A stretch of DNA of 64,000 nucleotides from Larix kaempferi (GCA_027924585.1 BSBM01000123.1:12712001-12776000); one strand, 5' to 3'; positions 22,045 through 33,738 are shown, numbered from the stretch's first letter. Translations and numbers: made by a program. The notes: generated by a model not told the origin, from the letters alone.

Positions 22045-22905
22045 CTTGCAGGTATCCATTGATCCTGGAATACCATGGTCTTGGTGCTTGCTTGAGTCCA
22101 CACAAGGCCTTTTTCAACCTACAAACATGAGACTCCTTCCCACTAATCTCAAAGCCTTGAGGTTGCTCTATGTACACTTCTTCCTCAATTATTCCATTGA
22201 GGAAAGCTATCTTTACATCCATTTGATGTATCCTCTATCCCATAATGGAAACTAAAAGACATCACTGTTTTAATTGAAGTGTACTTGGAGGTTGGAGAAA
22301 AAGTCTCCTCGTAGTCCATTCCCTCTTTTTGGGAGAACCCTCTTGCCACAAACCTTGCTTTGTACTTCTCTATGTTGCAATCTATAGCATGCTTGATCTT
22401 GTAAAGTCACTTGGAACTCACTATTGATTTCTTCTCCGGTCTTGGCACTATGTCCCATACATCATTCTTCATGATGGAGGTGTACTCCTCCACCATGGCA
22501 TCCCTCCAAACTTGTTGGTTTGTTGCCCCTCGAAAACTCGAAGGCTCAGAATCTATGTCGTTGCTCATTAATGCCATGTAGTTTGGAAACTTCTTCGGAG
22601 GTCTGCTCTCCCTGAATGTGCTTGTAGGGGCCTCAACATGCTCTTGAGTATCTCTCAATGTCTAAGTGAACCATCGAGGTCTCTTGACAGAACTAGTAGG
22701 AGCTGGTGGCTCCTCCTCTGCGCTCTGGAAGTCACTAGTAACCTTGGCTCAACCTTTGGAGCCTCATGCTCCTCATCCTTAGTCACTGCAATAGGCTCAT
22801 GAGAATTCTTGGATGCAATGTCTTCTTCAAACTTTACATTCCTGCCTACCATTTTCTTTCTCTACTATGGAATAAAGACCTTGTAAGCCTTTGAATTCTC
22901 ATTGT
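22045..22905 (-). pseudogene. Copia-2 integrase-RT linker and RT N-terminal half
   Basis: The linker after LTR-1 (KAYKVFIP, two stops, then RNVKFEED) leads into the RT domain. Recognisable landmarks are WRDAMVEEYTSIMKNDVWD, a weak segment near 22300-22400, MDVKIAFLNGIIEEEVYIEQ with the first catalytic Asp, and CRLKKALCGLKQAPRPWY. Several frame changes divide it. It is the N-terminal half of the same RT domain as 20887-21225. Confidence 0.85.
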
Positions 22906-24176
22906 TGTTGATTTTTGGGCAGCATCGAGAGCCATTCTCTAGGAGATTGGCATCAGCCTAGGGCTGAGATCCTAGTCTAGGACTAGGATGTTGATGTTCT
23001 TGTTTTTCTCTTGGAGGAGACTACATCAACATAAATAAACCTTTCTTATGAAGATTCAAGAAGACATGTTGACCATTGAATAGGGTAGAGGACCCAGTGT
23101 AAAGTACTTAATGGTTGAGTCAGGAAGACTCAAGCCAGAAGCTCTTGAAAGATCCCAAGGGTTCTAGGACAGATGTGGACCATGAAGACCAACTGGGGCT
23201 AGAGTTTAACCCAAGATGTGTTGTCTACGCCTTCATGAGAAATTAGAAGAGGAGCTTTTAATGATCTAAGTTGATTTTAAGACAACTAAAGAATAGTCTA
23301 CCTTATGGTGGGCACGTGGGGGCTAAGAATTTGCCAAAAGGTGTCTTACCTAAGAAGAGTGGGTTAATAGCCCAAATGAAATGATGATAATCCTAATAAG
23401 GTATTAAAAGCCTACAAATGAAGGATTAAAAGTGAAAAATAAACTATTAGAAACCCTAACTTTATTTTTAATTATTTGTTGACTCCTAAGTTACATGAAA
23501 CGACCATTAAGCCATCATGAAACGTCGTTCGCCGCTTTTGATACAGATTTGGATGGGATACAGCCTTGATACGAATTCATAATTATTGGTATGGATCAGA
23601 CAAAAGGGATACAAATCAAGGATTTTGAGATACGGATCGGGGTTTTCTGAAACGAATCCGGGTTTTCGTGATACAGATTTGGAAAGGTTTTTGTGATACG
23701 GATTTGGAAAGGCGAGATCCATTTCAACAGTGTTTTCCACTTTATTTCGGACGTCGGAAATTTCGAAACCCTAAATGACTCCTTTCCTATCGCACTCGTT
23801 GTCATGGAAGCAGAGTTTTCGTCATCATGGAAGTAGAGCAGAGCCGTCATGGAAGCAGAACAGAGCCATCGTTGTTGTGGTCGTGGTCGTGAGCAGAGCT
23901 GTCGTGATCGTGGTTGTGAGCAGACTCGCAGAGTCGTCATGGTCGTGAGCAGAGCAGTCCTGAGTTCAGTTGGTAGTCGCCGGTTCGAGGCTATGTTATT
24001 TTGTTTAGGGGCCGTGCATTAACAATCGTTCCCAGCTTCAGTTTTTGTGCATTTACATTGCAATCGTTCCCACTTCCCAACTATACAGCTGAATCAAGTA
24101 CACTAAATTTTAAGTTTTAATGCATTGTGTAATAGTTATTTGTTTAGTTGTTTATTGTTACAACAGGAATCAGGCT

Positions 24177-25147
24177 ATGTTGCAGGAAACGCCACCGCCC
24201 CCCATGTCACTAGGCCGTTTCTTGCTGGAAATGCGGAAACACATACCGTACGACATGGAAACGCATTCCATAGGGACGAGCATGTTTCCTGAGATGGAAA
24301 CGCGTCCCCTCCGTACGGAAACGCGTTTCCGATACGGATGTGGTCTATAAGGCCGTGTTTCCAAAAAAAAATTGTCTAGCTGATGAAAAATGTCCCCTTA
24401 GTCAGTAGTAGTTGGTAGTATTAAATGGTAATATTAATTCTTAAAGTAAAAGGATGAGAATGTCACTTTTACTTAAATTTTTAACATTACCATTAATTGT
24501 TTCAGGATGTTTGAGAGTGGTTCTAACGTCATCGGACTTCATATGCAAAAAGTAGAATTTTAGATTCCATTCAAAATTCAACAAACTTAAGAGTTTTCAG
24601 GATTTCAGGATTGCAAAGTTTCCATCAGTTTCTATCATGTATGAGGGTATGGGATTGGCATTCAATCAAGCACATTAACCCTTGTATGTACCTTGATGTT
24701 GGTGGTGTTGATTGTTGAACTCCTTTGTCATGCCCTTAATAAAAATGTATTCTTCACTTAAGCAAAATCACTTATTAAGCATGGGAAGCTTTTTCTACCT
24801 TATTTTAACGATTTTATTAGGAAGTTTCATCAAAATTGTAGGGTGTTGAGTCATTGACAAATGTCCTTGGAGGATCAACTTTGAGATTCAAGTTAGAGGC
24901 AAGGGCTAGAGCGTAGAGGAGGAAGGCATAGGGTGCTATTGATGAATAAGATCCCAATATAGGCAATGATTCGCTGACATGTATGGTTTATGATTTATGT
25001 TTCACATTCATTTTTTAAAATGTCCTTGCTTATATATATATATATATATATCGCGTTTCCCCGTTTCCAAAATTTTGGGGGGTGTCGTTTCCAACTCATC
25101 ACTGTTTCGGAAACTCGTCCCCGTTTCCCCGTTTTGTGCAACTTATG
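24177..25147. mobile_element. Nested MITE inside hAT-A
   Basis: The left end reads TATGTTGCAGGAAACG; the right end read inward is TAAGTTGCACAAAACGGGG. Flanks show AATCAGGCTAT (24168-24178) and AATCAAGCTAT (25148-25158), an imperfect direct repeat, so exact limits are uncertain by a few bases. Subterminal regions are rich in GGAAACG and its complement CGTTTCC. The TAAGTTGCA terminus matches that of hAT-A itself, suggesting a related, transposase-less family. No coding region is inside. Confidence 0.65.
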
Positions 25148-25162
25148 AATCAAGCTATCATC

Positions 25163-25207
<45 letters not shown>

Positions 25208-25972
25208 ATTTATAATATTAAAAAAAAACTTTAAATTTGAAACTTTAGACAGCCGACAGGATACCGATATATATTAAAAAAAAACGTTTTTTCACTTTTA
25301 GACAGTGAGCCGTGAGGCACTTACAGTGTTACAGGCTTACACTATATATATATATTAATATATATAATATTAAAAAAAAGTAAAAAATGTTTTCAGACAG
25401 GCACTTGTGACTTGAGTATTGAACAACAAACATTTCCACTGTTGACAATTTGACATAGAAGTTTAGAACTAAGGACAATAATAAATATGCAGATCTAATC
25501 AAATCAATCCAAATCTAATCAGTATCAATCCAGATTCGAGTCCATGACAGTTTATGTATATGGTGGTTTTTAACTTTTTCAAATTTCAATGAATAACTTA
25601 ATAAGCAACATTCCTATAAAATAAAAATATGAATGAAATTTTTTTTTGACCATGCAAATGCCAAATTTCCTACACTGTACAGTTAAAGAAAATTTCCGGA
25701 CCATGAATATGAATAATTTTTATGAATTTCCTACTACTTAATAGTAATACTAATAGAGTACTAATTAGTAATTTAGTAATGATCACTTTGTATTTTTTTT
25801 TGGTTTTGCAGGGTATAGTAGCATTGCTACAACTTACTATGCATTTGTAGATTGCATCATGGAATCGTCATCCGTGAATGTTGGGGAGTAGGAAATTTAA
25901 TCTGCCGCTATAGAGAATCAGAAAATTGATCCAAAGTCTCCTCTTTGGCAGTATGTCACTGTTGTAGGGAAG

Positions 25973-27568
25973 TGTTGATTTTTCCTGAGCAGCATCGAGT
26001 GCCATTCTCTGGGAGAATGGAGGCACCTGGTCATTTACCAGGATATTGACCCAGTCTGGGACTGGGAGCTCAGCCTGGGGCTGAGAGCCATCTCTGGGAG
26101 AATGGAGGCACCTGGTCAGTTACCAGGATATTGACCCAGTTTGGGACTGGGAACTCAGCCTGGGGCTGAGTGCCATTCTTTGGGAGAATGGAGGCACCTG
26201 GTCAGTTACCAAGATATTGATCCAGTCTGGGACTGGAAGCTCAGCCTGGGGCTGAGAGCCATTCTCTGGGAGAATGGAGGTACCTGGTCAGTTACCAGGA
26301 TTTCACTGTAAGCCCCAGATCGGGTCTGGGCAAGTGGTGTACTTCTCCACTTGGACTTGTTGACCACAGATGGGTGAAGTAAAGCAATTAAATATCTTCC
26401 TATGATGATGTACTTGGAGTGGACATGAAGACCCTGAAGAACACCTGGATGATTTATTATAGAACCCAAGCACCACTTGGCTTGGTCCATGAACCCACCA
26501 GCTAGAAGAAGAAGAAAGACTAAATATGTATTTATTTATTTATTTTTGGTCAACTCATTATTGGAGGGAAGACAAATTAAAATGGTGAATGATGTGAAGA
26601 TATGTTATTGAAGAGTTGACCTCATTTATTTCACTAAATGGAAATAAACATCCATAAGTAATACAAGTCGGCCACATTGATTAAACTAGAGTTAATGGCT
26701 ATTTGATGCAAGTCGGCCTCAATGTTTAGTGGCTAATGAATGTAAGTCGGCCTCATTTATTTTGTGTGGAATTATTCCACTATTAATACAAAAGAAAACT
26801 CATCATTCTATCCATCAATTCGTGTGAGTGTGAGAACAGCTCTAAAACAGTTCGGTGGTGCCTAGTGGACAGTTCGGTGGTGTTAGTGGACAGCTCTGAA
26901 ATAATTCGGTGATGTTAGACAAACAGTTCGGTGGTGTTCATGCTATATAATTCTGGTTCTCATTACTGTGCATACTCGAGCCCTGTTAGGGCATTCTTGC
27001 TGTACATTCAAGGGTTATCTTCTATTGCTGGGTTCTCTCCATTACTGCTGGGTTTACTGCTGAGTCATCTCTTTACTACTGAGTCATCTCTTTACTGCTG
27101 GGTCATCTTCATACTGCTGAGATATCTCCATATTGCTGTAGCTGCTGAGTCCTCTCCACTCTTTACACTGTGGTTATTACTGCTGGCTGTTTACTGCTGG
27201 GTTCTACTACTGGTGCATGTTACAGTTCAGCTGAGTTGCATTCAGGTCTGTCTATAAATATTTGCAGCCATCTACAAGTCACTACAGAGGTTGAGATTGC
27301 TTCAGCTACTGCAGAACATGGTTCTTCTTTGTAAATGAAACAATTCTAAATTGTTGGGAAGGCTTATTTAGCCTACTGTTGTAAAACTCAGACATCTCAT
27401 ATTTAAGGAAGATATTTTTGTTGGGGTTTTTATACCTTAAAAGGTTTTCCCCAGGGTAAACAACTGTGTTCTTGTGATTGCATATTGTCCTATTTTTATC
27501 TACAGTTAGCTATCTTTGCATTTTGATGTTTACAGTCTGCTACTGCTATCATTTTTGAATTTTTAACA
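25973..27568 (+). mobile_element. Solo LTR (LTR-2, 1596 bp) inside hAT-A transposase
   Basis: The LTR begins TGTTGATTTTTCCTGAGC and ends ATTTTTAACA, with the 5 bp direct repeat GGAAG on both sides (25968-25972 and 27569-27573). It interrupts the N-terminal coding part of hAT-A. It belongs to the same family as LTR-1. It contains an 86 bp tandem array at its start and a ggttttccccagggtaaac block near 27437, typical of the R/U5 part of copia LTRs. Open frames inside (for example 26931-27257) are low-complexity and not genes. Confidence 0.9.
25998..26312. repeat. 86 bp tandem repeat, about 3.7 copies
   Basis: The units begin gagtgccattctctggga or gagagccattctctggga and run to cagcctggggct. They differ by a few bases and a one-base deletion. 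A single, diverged unit occurs at the matching place in LTR-1 (22919-22985), so the array expanded after the family split. Confidence 0.9.
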
Positions 27569-29302
27569 GGAAGATCCAAGGAGGGGGGTCATTAATATCG
27601 ATTTGCAGTAAATGTCAAAAGGAATTCAAGGCATCCTACACCCAAGTGAAAGCACATTTGCATGGGATAAAGAATATTGGTATTCTGTAGCATGCTTACC
27701 TAGATCGGATGGAAAAGATGGAAAGGGTTTGAACAAAGAACAAATAGCAAAATACAAGAAAGAACAGGATGAGGCAGATGCTAAAGCATATGAGTCAAGC
27801 ATTGCCTTTCAATTCAAACAACCAACAAGAACATAGGCATATTCATCAAAGACTCCATTTCCCTCTCTTGAAGCTGGTAGTCCTTCAAACTCAAAGCGGT
27901 CTAATTTGGGACCGCTTGAAAAGATTTTTAATAATGATGCTCGAGGGACAACGGATGAGTCTATAGGCCGGTGCATTTATGCAAATGGCCTTCCTTTTAA
28001 CCTTGTGCGATCTCCTTACTGGGCGGAGATGATTAGAGAAGTTAATGAAGCCCCAACATGATACGTTGGCCGTGGTTATGAGAAGATCCGCACTACACTA
28101 TTGACAGGTGAGAAGTTACGTTTGGAGGGTGCATTGAACCCCATCCGTAATTCATGGCGCATATTAGGGTTGTCCATCATTTCTGATGGATGGAAAGATC
28201 AAAGGAATAGGCATTTGATCAATGTGATTGCTCAAAGCCTTAAAGGGGCAATGTTTTTGAAGGCAGTGGATTGTGAGGGGCAACAAATAGATGCTCAATT
28301 CATTGCTGACATCTTGATTGAAGCAACTGAATTTGTGGGGGCAAAAAACGTTGTCCAGGTCATAACTGACAATGCAACGGTCTGTAGAGCAGCGGGCCTA
28401 ATTGTTGAAGTCAAATATCAACACATCTTTTGGACCCCTTGTGTTGTTCATTCATTGAACCTAATGTTGAGTAAGATGGGGACTCAAATCGAGTGGATGC
28501 AACTTATTTTTGAAGAGGCAAAGGAAATACAAGCCTTCATCACAAACCACCACACGTCCCAAGGTATTTACAGGGAATTTGCGAAGTTGGAGCTTCTTAA
28601 GGTACCAAAAATTTAAAGTTTAAAGTTTAAACTTGTAAAGTTTGTTTCATAAATGTTAGAAGCCTACGACTCTAAATTTTAATTTATTGAAATCTTGGCA
28701 CTTGCGGGTTGCAAAGACTCGTTTTGCCTCTCACATCATAGTCTTGACAAGGCTTATGCAGGTAAAAGAAGCCTTACAATCAATGGTATGCAGTTCTCTT
28801 TGGAATCAATGGAGGCAATCTCAAACTGAAAGATCACAAGCAATGAAGAAGTTGGTTGTTGATGATGAATGGTGGGATAAGGTGGAGTACCTCTTGGCAT
28901 TTACTAAGCCAATTGTGGATTTGCTACGCATGTTTGACACAGATAGGCCCAATTTGGGAGAGGTGTATGAGGGCATTGACTCCATGATAGAGAAGATAAG
29001 AGTTGTCATCAATGCCAAGGAGCAGGACCCAGATGAAGTCTTTTACAAAGAAGTAAAAGACATATTGACCAAAAGGTGGAACAAGATGACCACTTCATTG
29101 CACCTTTTGGCCTATGCAGTGAATCCTAAATATTATTCTGTAGAGTTGCTAAATGATCCAGAAAGAACTGCACCAAACAACGACCCAGAAGTCTCCCAAC
29201 GGTTTAAGAAAGCTTTTCGAAAGCTATTTGTAGATCCTGATATTGCCTATCAGATTCGTGAAGAGTTTTCACATTTTGTGGGATCTAAGGGTTTGGGTGC
29301 AG

Positions 29303-29417
29303 GTAATGATCCTTTATCATCTTAAGAATCAAGATCATTGTTATTTCATATTGGTTTCTTATTTCATTTCATATTTGTTTAAGATCTGAGGGTTTGAAGT
29401 TTGAAATTTGGGTGCAG
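29303..29417 (+). other. Intron of hAT-A transposase (115 bp)
   Basis: The exon ends GGGTGCAG before GTAATGATCC, and the next exon starts after another GGGTGCAG at 29417. GT...AG borders are present and splicing joins GLGA to DIETMRDK in frame. The duplicated gggtgcag at both borders leaves a few-base ambiguity. Confidence 0.75.
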
Positions 29418-30107
29418 ATATTGAGACTATGCGGGACAAGACCAGACTAAGTCCATTTAATTGGTGGAACTTCCATGGTGGGGAAATTCCAAATATCCAA
29501 AAATTGGCCATCAAGATCTTGTCACAAGTTGCTAGTTCCTCATCAGCAGAGAGGAACTGGAGCACATATGGCTTCATCCATTCGGTGAAACGAAACAAAT
29601 TGGGCTCCAAGAAGGCCAAGGAACTTGTATATGTCCATTCCAATCTTCACCTTCTGTCACATAAGAAGGATGAATACAAATCAGGGCCCACCAAACTATG
29701 GGATCTAGAGCCAGAGTTACCTGACTTAGATATGACATTGAATGCCATGTCTCAAATGAATCCATTTGATGAGGGGGCACCATCAAGTGGACATGGCAGC
29801 AATGCTCCCACTTCTAGTTCTAGAGGCAGTGAAAGTGCTAGTGTTGATGTTGATCTTCGTCACATGGACGCGAACATTTTTTATGATATGTAAATGTAAT
29901 TTATAATGTTGTTTTGAATTTTTGAACAATGAAGTACGAACAATCACTGAACAATGAATATGATAGTAGGTTGCCACTCAATTCCTTTTGTAATTTGTAT
30001 ATTTGACTTATGTTGATGATGATGATTATGTATTAATGTAATATGTTAATATGTAGTTTTAATTTGAAATTTAAATTATGAATGTTAAATTTTACTATTT
30101 TAGTTAG

Positions 30108-30141
<34 letters not shown>

Positions 30142-31616
30142 GTTTCCTTGTCGTATCGTATCCATATTTTTTGAAAATTTGTCATATTTGTGTCCCCCCC
30201 GTATCCGTATCTGTATCAATGCAACTTAGGTTGACTCCTAAATGTATGGAATTGACTCTCAATGATGAATTATAAATAAAGGAGTCATCTCAAGTGATCA
30301 AACATTCAATCATCATCCATTCTTCTCTTCATTGTCTTCGTCAAAGTTTATGTTGGGTTTTCTAAGCTTTGGTTTTAGGCATTTGTGAGGCTGGAAGCAC
30401 TATATACAGTCCTAGAAGGTTAATGCGGTCTACTCCAAAAGAATTTATGTTGGGTTCTCAGTTGTTCTTTATCCTTCTCTTCAACGCAGAGGTCTAGTTC
30501 ATGATCATAAGGCCTTAATGGGCTGACGTTAAGCCTCTAGAGGGCTCGGTTCAGGAAGCAACAACCTCTAGAGGGTAGCTGCAGGCAGGACATGCCCTAA
30601 AAGGGGCTCGGATCAGTGTATAGAAGGCTGCGTGAGGCAGGGCAACCCATCCATAGGACTCGGGTCAGACAAATCAGGGCTGCAGGTTTGATCAGGTGTC
30701 TAGAGTGTAGATCAGGTTGACGCAGACCCTAGGAAGTTGACAATAGGGCAGATCAAGCTGACGTCACACCTGTGCAAGGTAACGTTGGTCTCCATAAGAG
30801 TCTGGAAGACAAATCTAAGCCCATTAAGGCTGATGACACCCTACAACTGGCCTTAAAACTCTGATGCAGAGGTAAGGGTTATTGAAGGCTGCCTCAAGTC
30901 AACGAAGGCATACCTAAGTCCTAAGTGGGCTAATGCAGAGGTTCTAGGGTTTCTACAGTAACAATGGACAGATCTAGGGCTGACCAGGGCTTACATCATC
31001 ATCATCAGGGCTTGCATCGCTGGGCTCATCTTCTTCTATCTCTTGGTGTATTTATATCCAGCGGTTGGTAAGCCTAAGGCTTACATCAATAGAGACACTA
31101 CCATCTTCTGGGATTTTTATCAGCATGACAGAAATTTATATCAGTAGATCTCGGCCCTCTCAGGCAGATCATCAGGGCCATTGTCATCTTAGCTTTGGGA
31201 TGACATCAACATCAAGGCTAATGTCATAGTGAACAAAGCTTACATCAGCTGAAAATATAAGTACTTGGTCTCTCTATTTGTTTACCCTCATCTGAGAAGG
31301 GTTTAATGTTTAAGGTCATGATGTATACTTGTTCTTCATTAATGAATCTATCGTAAGAAAGGTTGTTGGGTTTTTCCCCTCAAAAGGAGTGAGGGTTTTT
31401 CTAGGGTAAAACATGGTGTGTACTGTGCATGTCTTTTGTGATGTGATGTGTTTGCTTTTTGCTCTATTTAGTTTACTGTTACAACTGGTTGATGTCATAC
31501 TACTCATGAGAAATTAATATGGTTGATACTTTCATGTGTAATTATGCTAAAGATAATTTTTTTTAAATGCACTCATAATTACCAGTTTATGAAAGTGATT
31601 AAAATTCAACAATTGT

Positions 31617-32460
31617 AACCAACAAACAAACTCTTACTGTTGGAGGGCTCAAACTTGGTCCTCTTTTTTACTGGTATATGGATATAAGTTGGACAACTGA
31701 AGATGTGGAAATGACTCACCTCTGGCTTCACAGTAGTGAATGCCTCCTCTAGTGTCTTGTCCTCCAATATCCTGTGAGGACCCCGATTTTGGATATAGAT
31801 TGTCGTGTTGCATCCTTCTACCCATAAAAACATTGGCAAATCCTAGTCATTAATCGTGGCTTTAGCATACCCTGTGATGGATCGGTTCTTCTGCTTTGCG
31901 ACCTCGTTCTGCTGTGGGTTGTATGAAACAATTAGCTCCCTCTTGGTTCCTGAATCCTTGCAGAAACCCTTGAACTTTTTGGAGGTATACTCACCCCAGT
32001 TTTCTAATCTCAAAACTTTGATCTTCTTCCTTGTCTAATTCTTGACTAGAGCTTCAAACTCCTGAAACCTGCTAAGGGCCTCATCCTTGGTCTTTAGGAA
32101 GTAGATCCAAGTTTTGCAAGAGAAGTCATTGATGAAGGAAACATATACATGCTTCCTAAGATGATGCTAGTGACATCGGTCCACATACATTTGAATGCAC
32201 TAGGTCTAGAATTCCCTTAGACCTATGCTCGCTGCTTAGCAAAGCAACAATGGCATGCTTGCTAAGCACGCATCCTTTGCATACTACCTGCTACTCAAGG
32301 ATGAACTCTCGAAGACCTGTGACCATTTCCCTGAGAATAGGTAGTGCATTATGATGCAGGTGCCCCATCCTCTTATGCCATAACTCGCACAAGTTGTGCA
32401 TGTTATGAACTAGTGCTCGAATAGGTTCACCTTGTAACTTGTATACGTTGCCTTCCCTAA
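31617..32460 (-). pseudogene. Copia-2 integrase
   Basis: On the minus strand the zinc-finger region, with a Cys pair motif (CKGC), is followed by the integrase core. The first acidic position region reads LVHSNVCGP, where HTDVCGP is usual. The second reads LRLENWGEY in place of the Asp-Asn-Gly-Gly motif. The Glu region reads NEVAKQKNRSI, so the catalytic Glu appears replaced by Lys. The C-terminal part (MPMFLWVEGCNTTIYIQNR, then IFSCPTYIHIPVKKRTK) is well kept and ends in SLFVGYN at LTR-1. All three catalytic positions look altered, so the enzyme is dead. Confidence 0.8.
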
Positions 32461-32470
32461 ATCTGATCAC

Positions 32471-32700
32471 CTAAGCTGATTTTGGGCTAGACTCCTTTGG
32501 TCTGATAAGGATTTGTTGGTTCTTGAACTCTATTGTAAAGCCCTTATCTTCCATAACTGAAAATAAAAGTAGATTCTTCCGTAGATCTAAAACCAACAAC
32601 ACATCATCGAAGTCTAAAGAGTTACTTGATTGGAGTTGGAAAGGAATGGTACCAACTCCTATTACTAGATTACTTGAGATCATCACCAAGTTCGACCTGA
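32471..32700 (-). pseudogene. Copia-2 protease-to-integrase region
   Basis: This fragment reads LDFDDVLLVLDLRKNLLLFSVMED on the minus strand, the segment between protease and the integrase zinc finger in copia polyproteins (usually VLLVPDLKKNLLSVS). The protease active-site motif itself is not clear in the neighbouring 32700-32880 stretch. Confidence 0.7.
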
Positions 32701-32888
32701 ACTCCTGAGACGTGCTCTTTCAGACTTGAAAATAACTTCTAGGCTGATGTCATATGGCTAGATGTTCCACTGCCCACATACCAGGCATTCCTCAGAACTG
32801 TGCTTGGAGAAAGGCAAGATACCATCGAGAAATTACTCTCGAATTTGGAGGCAAACTCATTCATTTGAGTTTCAGTAGAGGTTGTTAC

Positions 32889-33738
32889 CTAATGCTGTTG
32901 CTGCTTCCCTATACCCTTCTTCTTGTCTGGACACTGTGATACATAATGGCCATGCTTATGACATATGAAAAACTTGATTTTACTCAAGTCCTTCTTTCTT
33001 GGCTGTGAGGTTGACTCCTCATTCTTTACCTTATGCTTGCTGGGTCCTTTACCTCCGCCCTTCTTTGTTTGGCCAAATAGGGCATGGTCACTCTCACCTC
33101 CTTGCTTGTTGGCCTTTGATTCCATCCGAGTTTCCTTTTGGATAAATGATCCCACAATCTTTCAAATGAGGGAAGATTCTCTTGAGCACAAACACCTTGG
33201 ACAAATGTTTCCCATGGAGATGATAATCCATTCAATGCCTGATTCACTAGCCCTTTGTCTTCAATCTTCTCCTTGATTGCTGCAAGTTGATCACGAATCT
33301 ATGTGACCTTCATCAAGTAACTTGTAACTGTGTCAGATTTGATTAACTCTATTGATTTGAGTTTGTTATGCAATACCATCTTCCTGTCGATGTTCTCTCT
33401 TTGGTAAAGGCTAATTAGAGCATTGAACATCTCCTTCGTTGTCTTCTTCTTGGATATATGTGTGATCAAATGATCATTTATAGCTTCCATGATCACCTTC
33501 TTCTTGGATATATGAGGGATCAAATGATCCTTTATTGCATCCATGAACATCTGCTTGGCTTTCACTTTTTCTTCTTGTGAATCTGCAAATACCGAGGATC
33601 TGTTGACGGAGTGATTGCATCCTTGATGATATCCCGAATATCACTCTCTTCTAATAGAAGAGTCATCCTGACTTTCCATGATAGGGAATTCGAGGTACCT
33701 TCCAATCTGTTCTCAAACTTGAGGCTAGCTGATGCCAT
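32889..33738 (-). pseudogene. Copia-2 gag
   Basis: The gag starts at ATG 33738 (MASASLKFENRLEGTSN, then SWKVRMTLLLEE). It continues through UBN2-type text (KEMFNALISLYQREN, VTSYLMKVT) to ALNGLSSPWETFVQGV and a Lys-rich linker. The zinc knuckle near 32930-32970 reads FFICHKHGHYVSQC: the first Cys of the CCHC is Phe, so zinc binding is probably lost. An in-frame 54 bp duplication (33443-33550) repeats the AI.DHLI.HISKKK unit. A stop at about 33566 and frame changes break it. Confidence 0.85.
33443..33550. repeat. 54 bp in-frame tandem duplication in copia-2 gag
   Basis: The block starting cttcttcttggatatatg at 33443 recurs at 33497; each copy encodes 18 residues. Confidence 0.85.

Larger units (their letters stand above)
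25860..29893 (+). pseudogene. hAT-A transposase (BED finger to dimerisation domain)
   Basis: The probable start is ATG 25860. The N-terminus meets two stops, then KSPLWQYVTVVG, cut by LTR-2 and resuming at 27574. The BED finger (SICSKCQKEF...HLHGIKNIG) reads in a second frame near 27590-27680. The DUF659-type core at 28101-28616 carries SDGW and VITDNAT, which hold the first two acidic residues. The next exon (28687-29302) has RFASHIIVLTR, PIVDLLRMFD and RWNKMTTSLHL. An intron with GT...AG runs 29303-29417 and keeps the frame. The last exon has NIQKLAIKILSQVASS, AERNWS and KELVYVHSNLHLL. A stop at 28059 and the gap 28601-28686 (probably an intron) complete the picture. Total coding length is typical for a hAT transposase of about 700 residues. 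Confidence 0.85.
23487..30230 (+). mobile_element. hAT transposon with transposase gene (hAT-A)
   Basis: The 6.7 kb element is flanked by the 8 bp direct repeat TTGACTCC (23479-23486 and 30231-30238; the match can be extended or shifted by a base or two). Its ends read TAAGTTACATGAAACG at the left and, inward from the right, CCTAAGTTGCATTGATACAG. The subterminal regions (23538-23712 and 30138-30218) are packed with GATACGG-like motifs in opposite orientation. It holds a hAT transposase pseudogene (25860-29893), a nested MITE and the solo LTR-2. It sits inside LTR-1. The Gln/Arg-poor low-complexity stretch 23800-23960 (gtcgtgagcagag repeats) lies in its leader. Confidence 0.88.
22906..31611 (+). 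mobile_element. Solo LTR (LTR-1), split by hAT-A
   Basis: The LTR begins TGTTGATTTTTGGGCAGC and ends AAAATTCAACA. It is bracketed by the 5 bp direct repeat ATTGT (22901-22905 and 31612-31616). hAT-A sits between its halves 22906-23486 and 30231-31611. Without hAT-A and one 8 bp duplicate the LTR is about 1954 bp. The start and the cagcatcgag/gccattctct/ctagtctaggactagg text match LTR-2 (25973). Near 31360-31430 it has the gggttttt...agggtaaaa block seen at LTR R/U5 ends. No internal domain remains, so it is a solo LTR. The text at 30540-31210 is rich in short related blocks such as gggct and catcagg. Confidence 0.85.

Noticed and set aside
25998-26312. CRISPR-like array
   Set aside because: The 86 bp units are contiguous, without unique spacers; the genome is eukaryotic and the array sits in an LTR.
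26931-27257. A 108-codon frame rich in Leu and Ser
   Set aside because: It is inside solo LTR-2 in a stretch of short ctgctg-like repeats and does not look like a gene.
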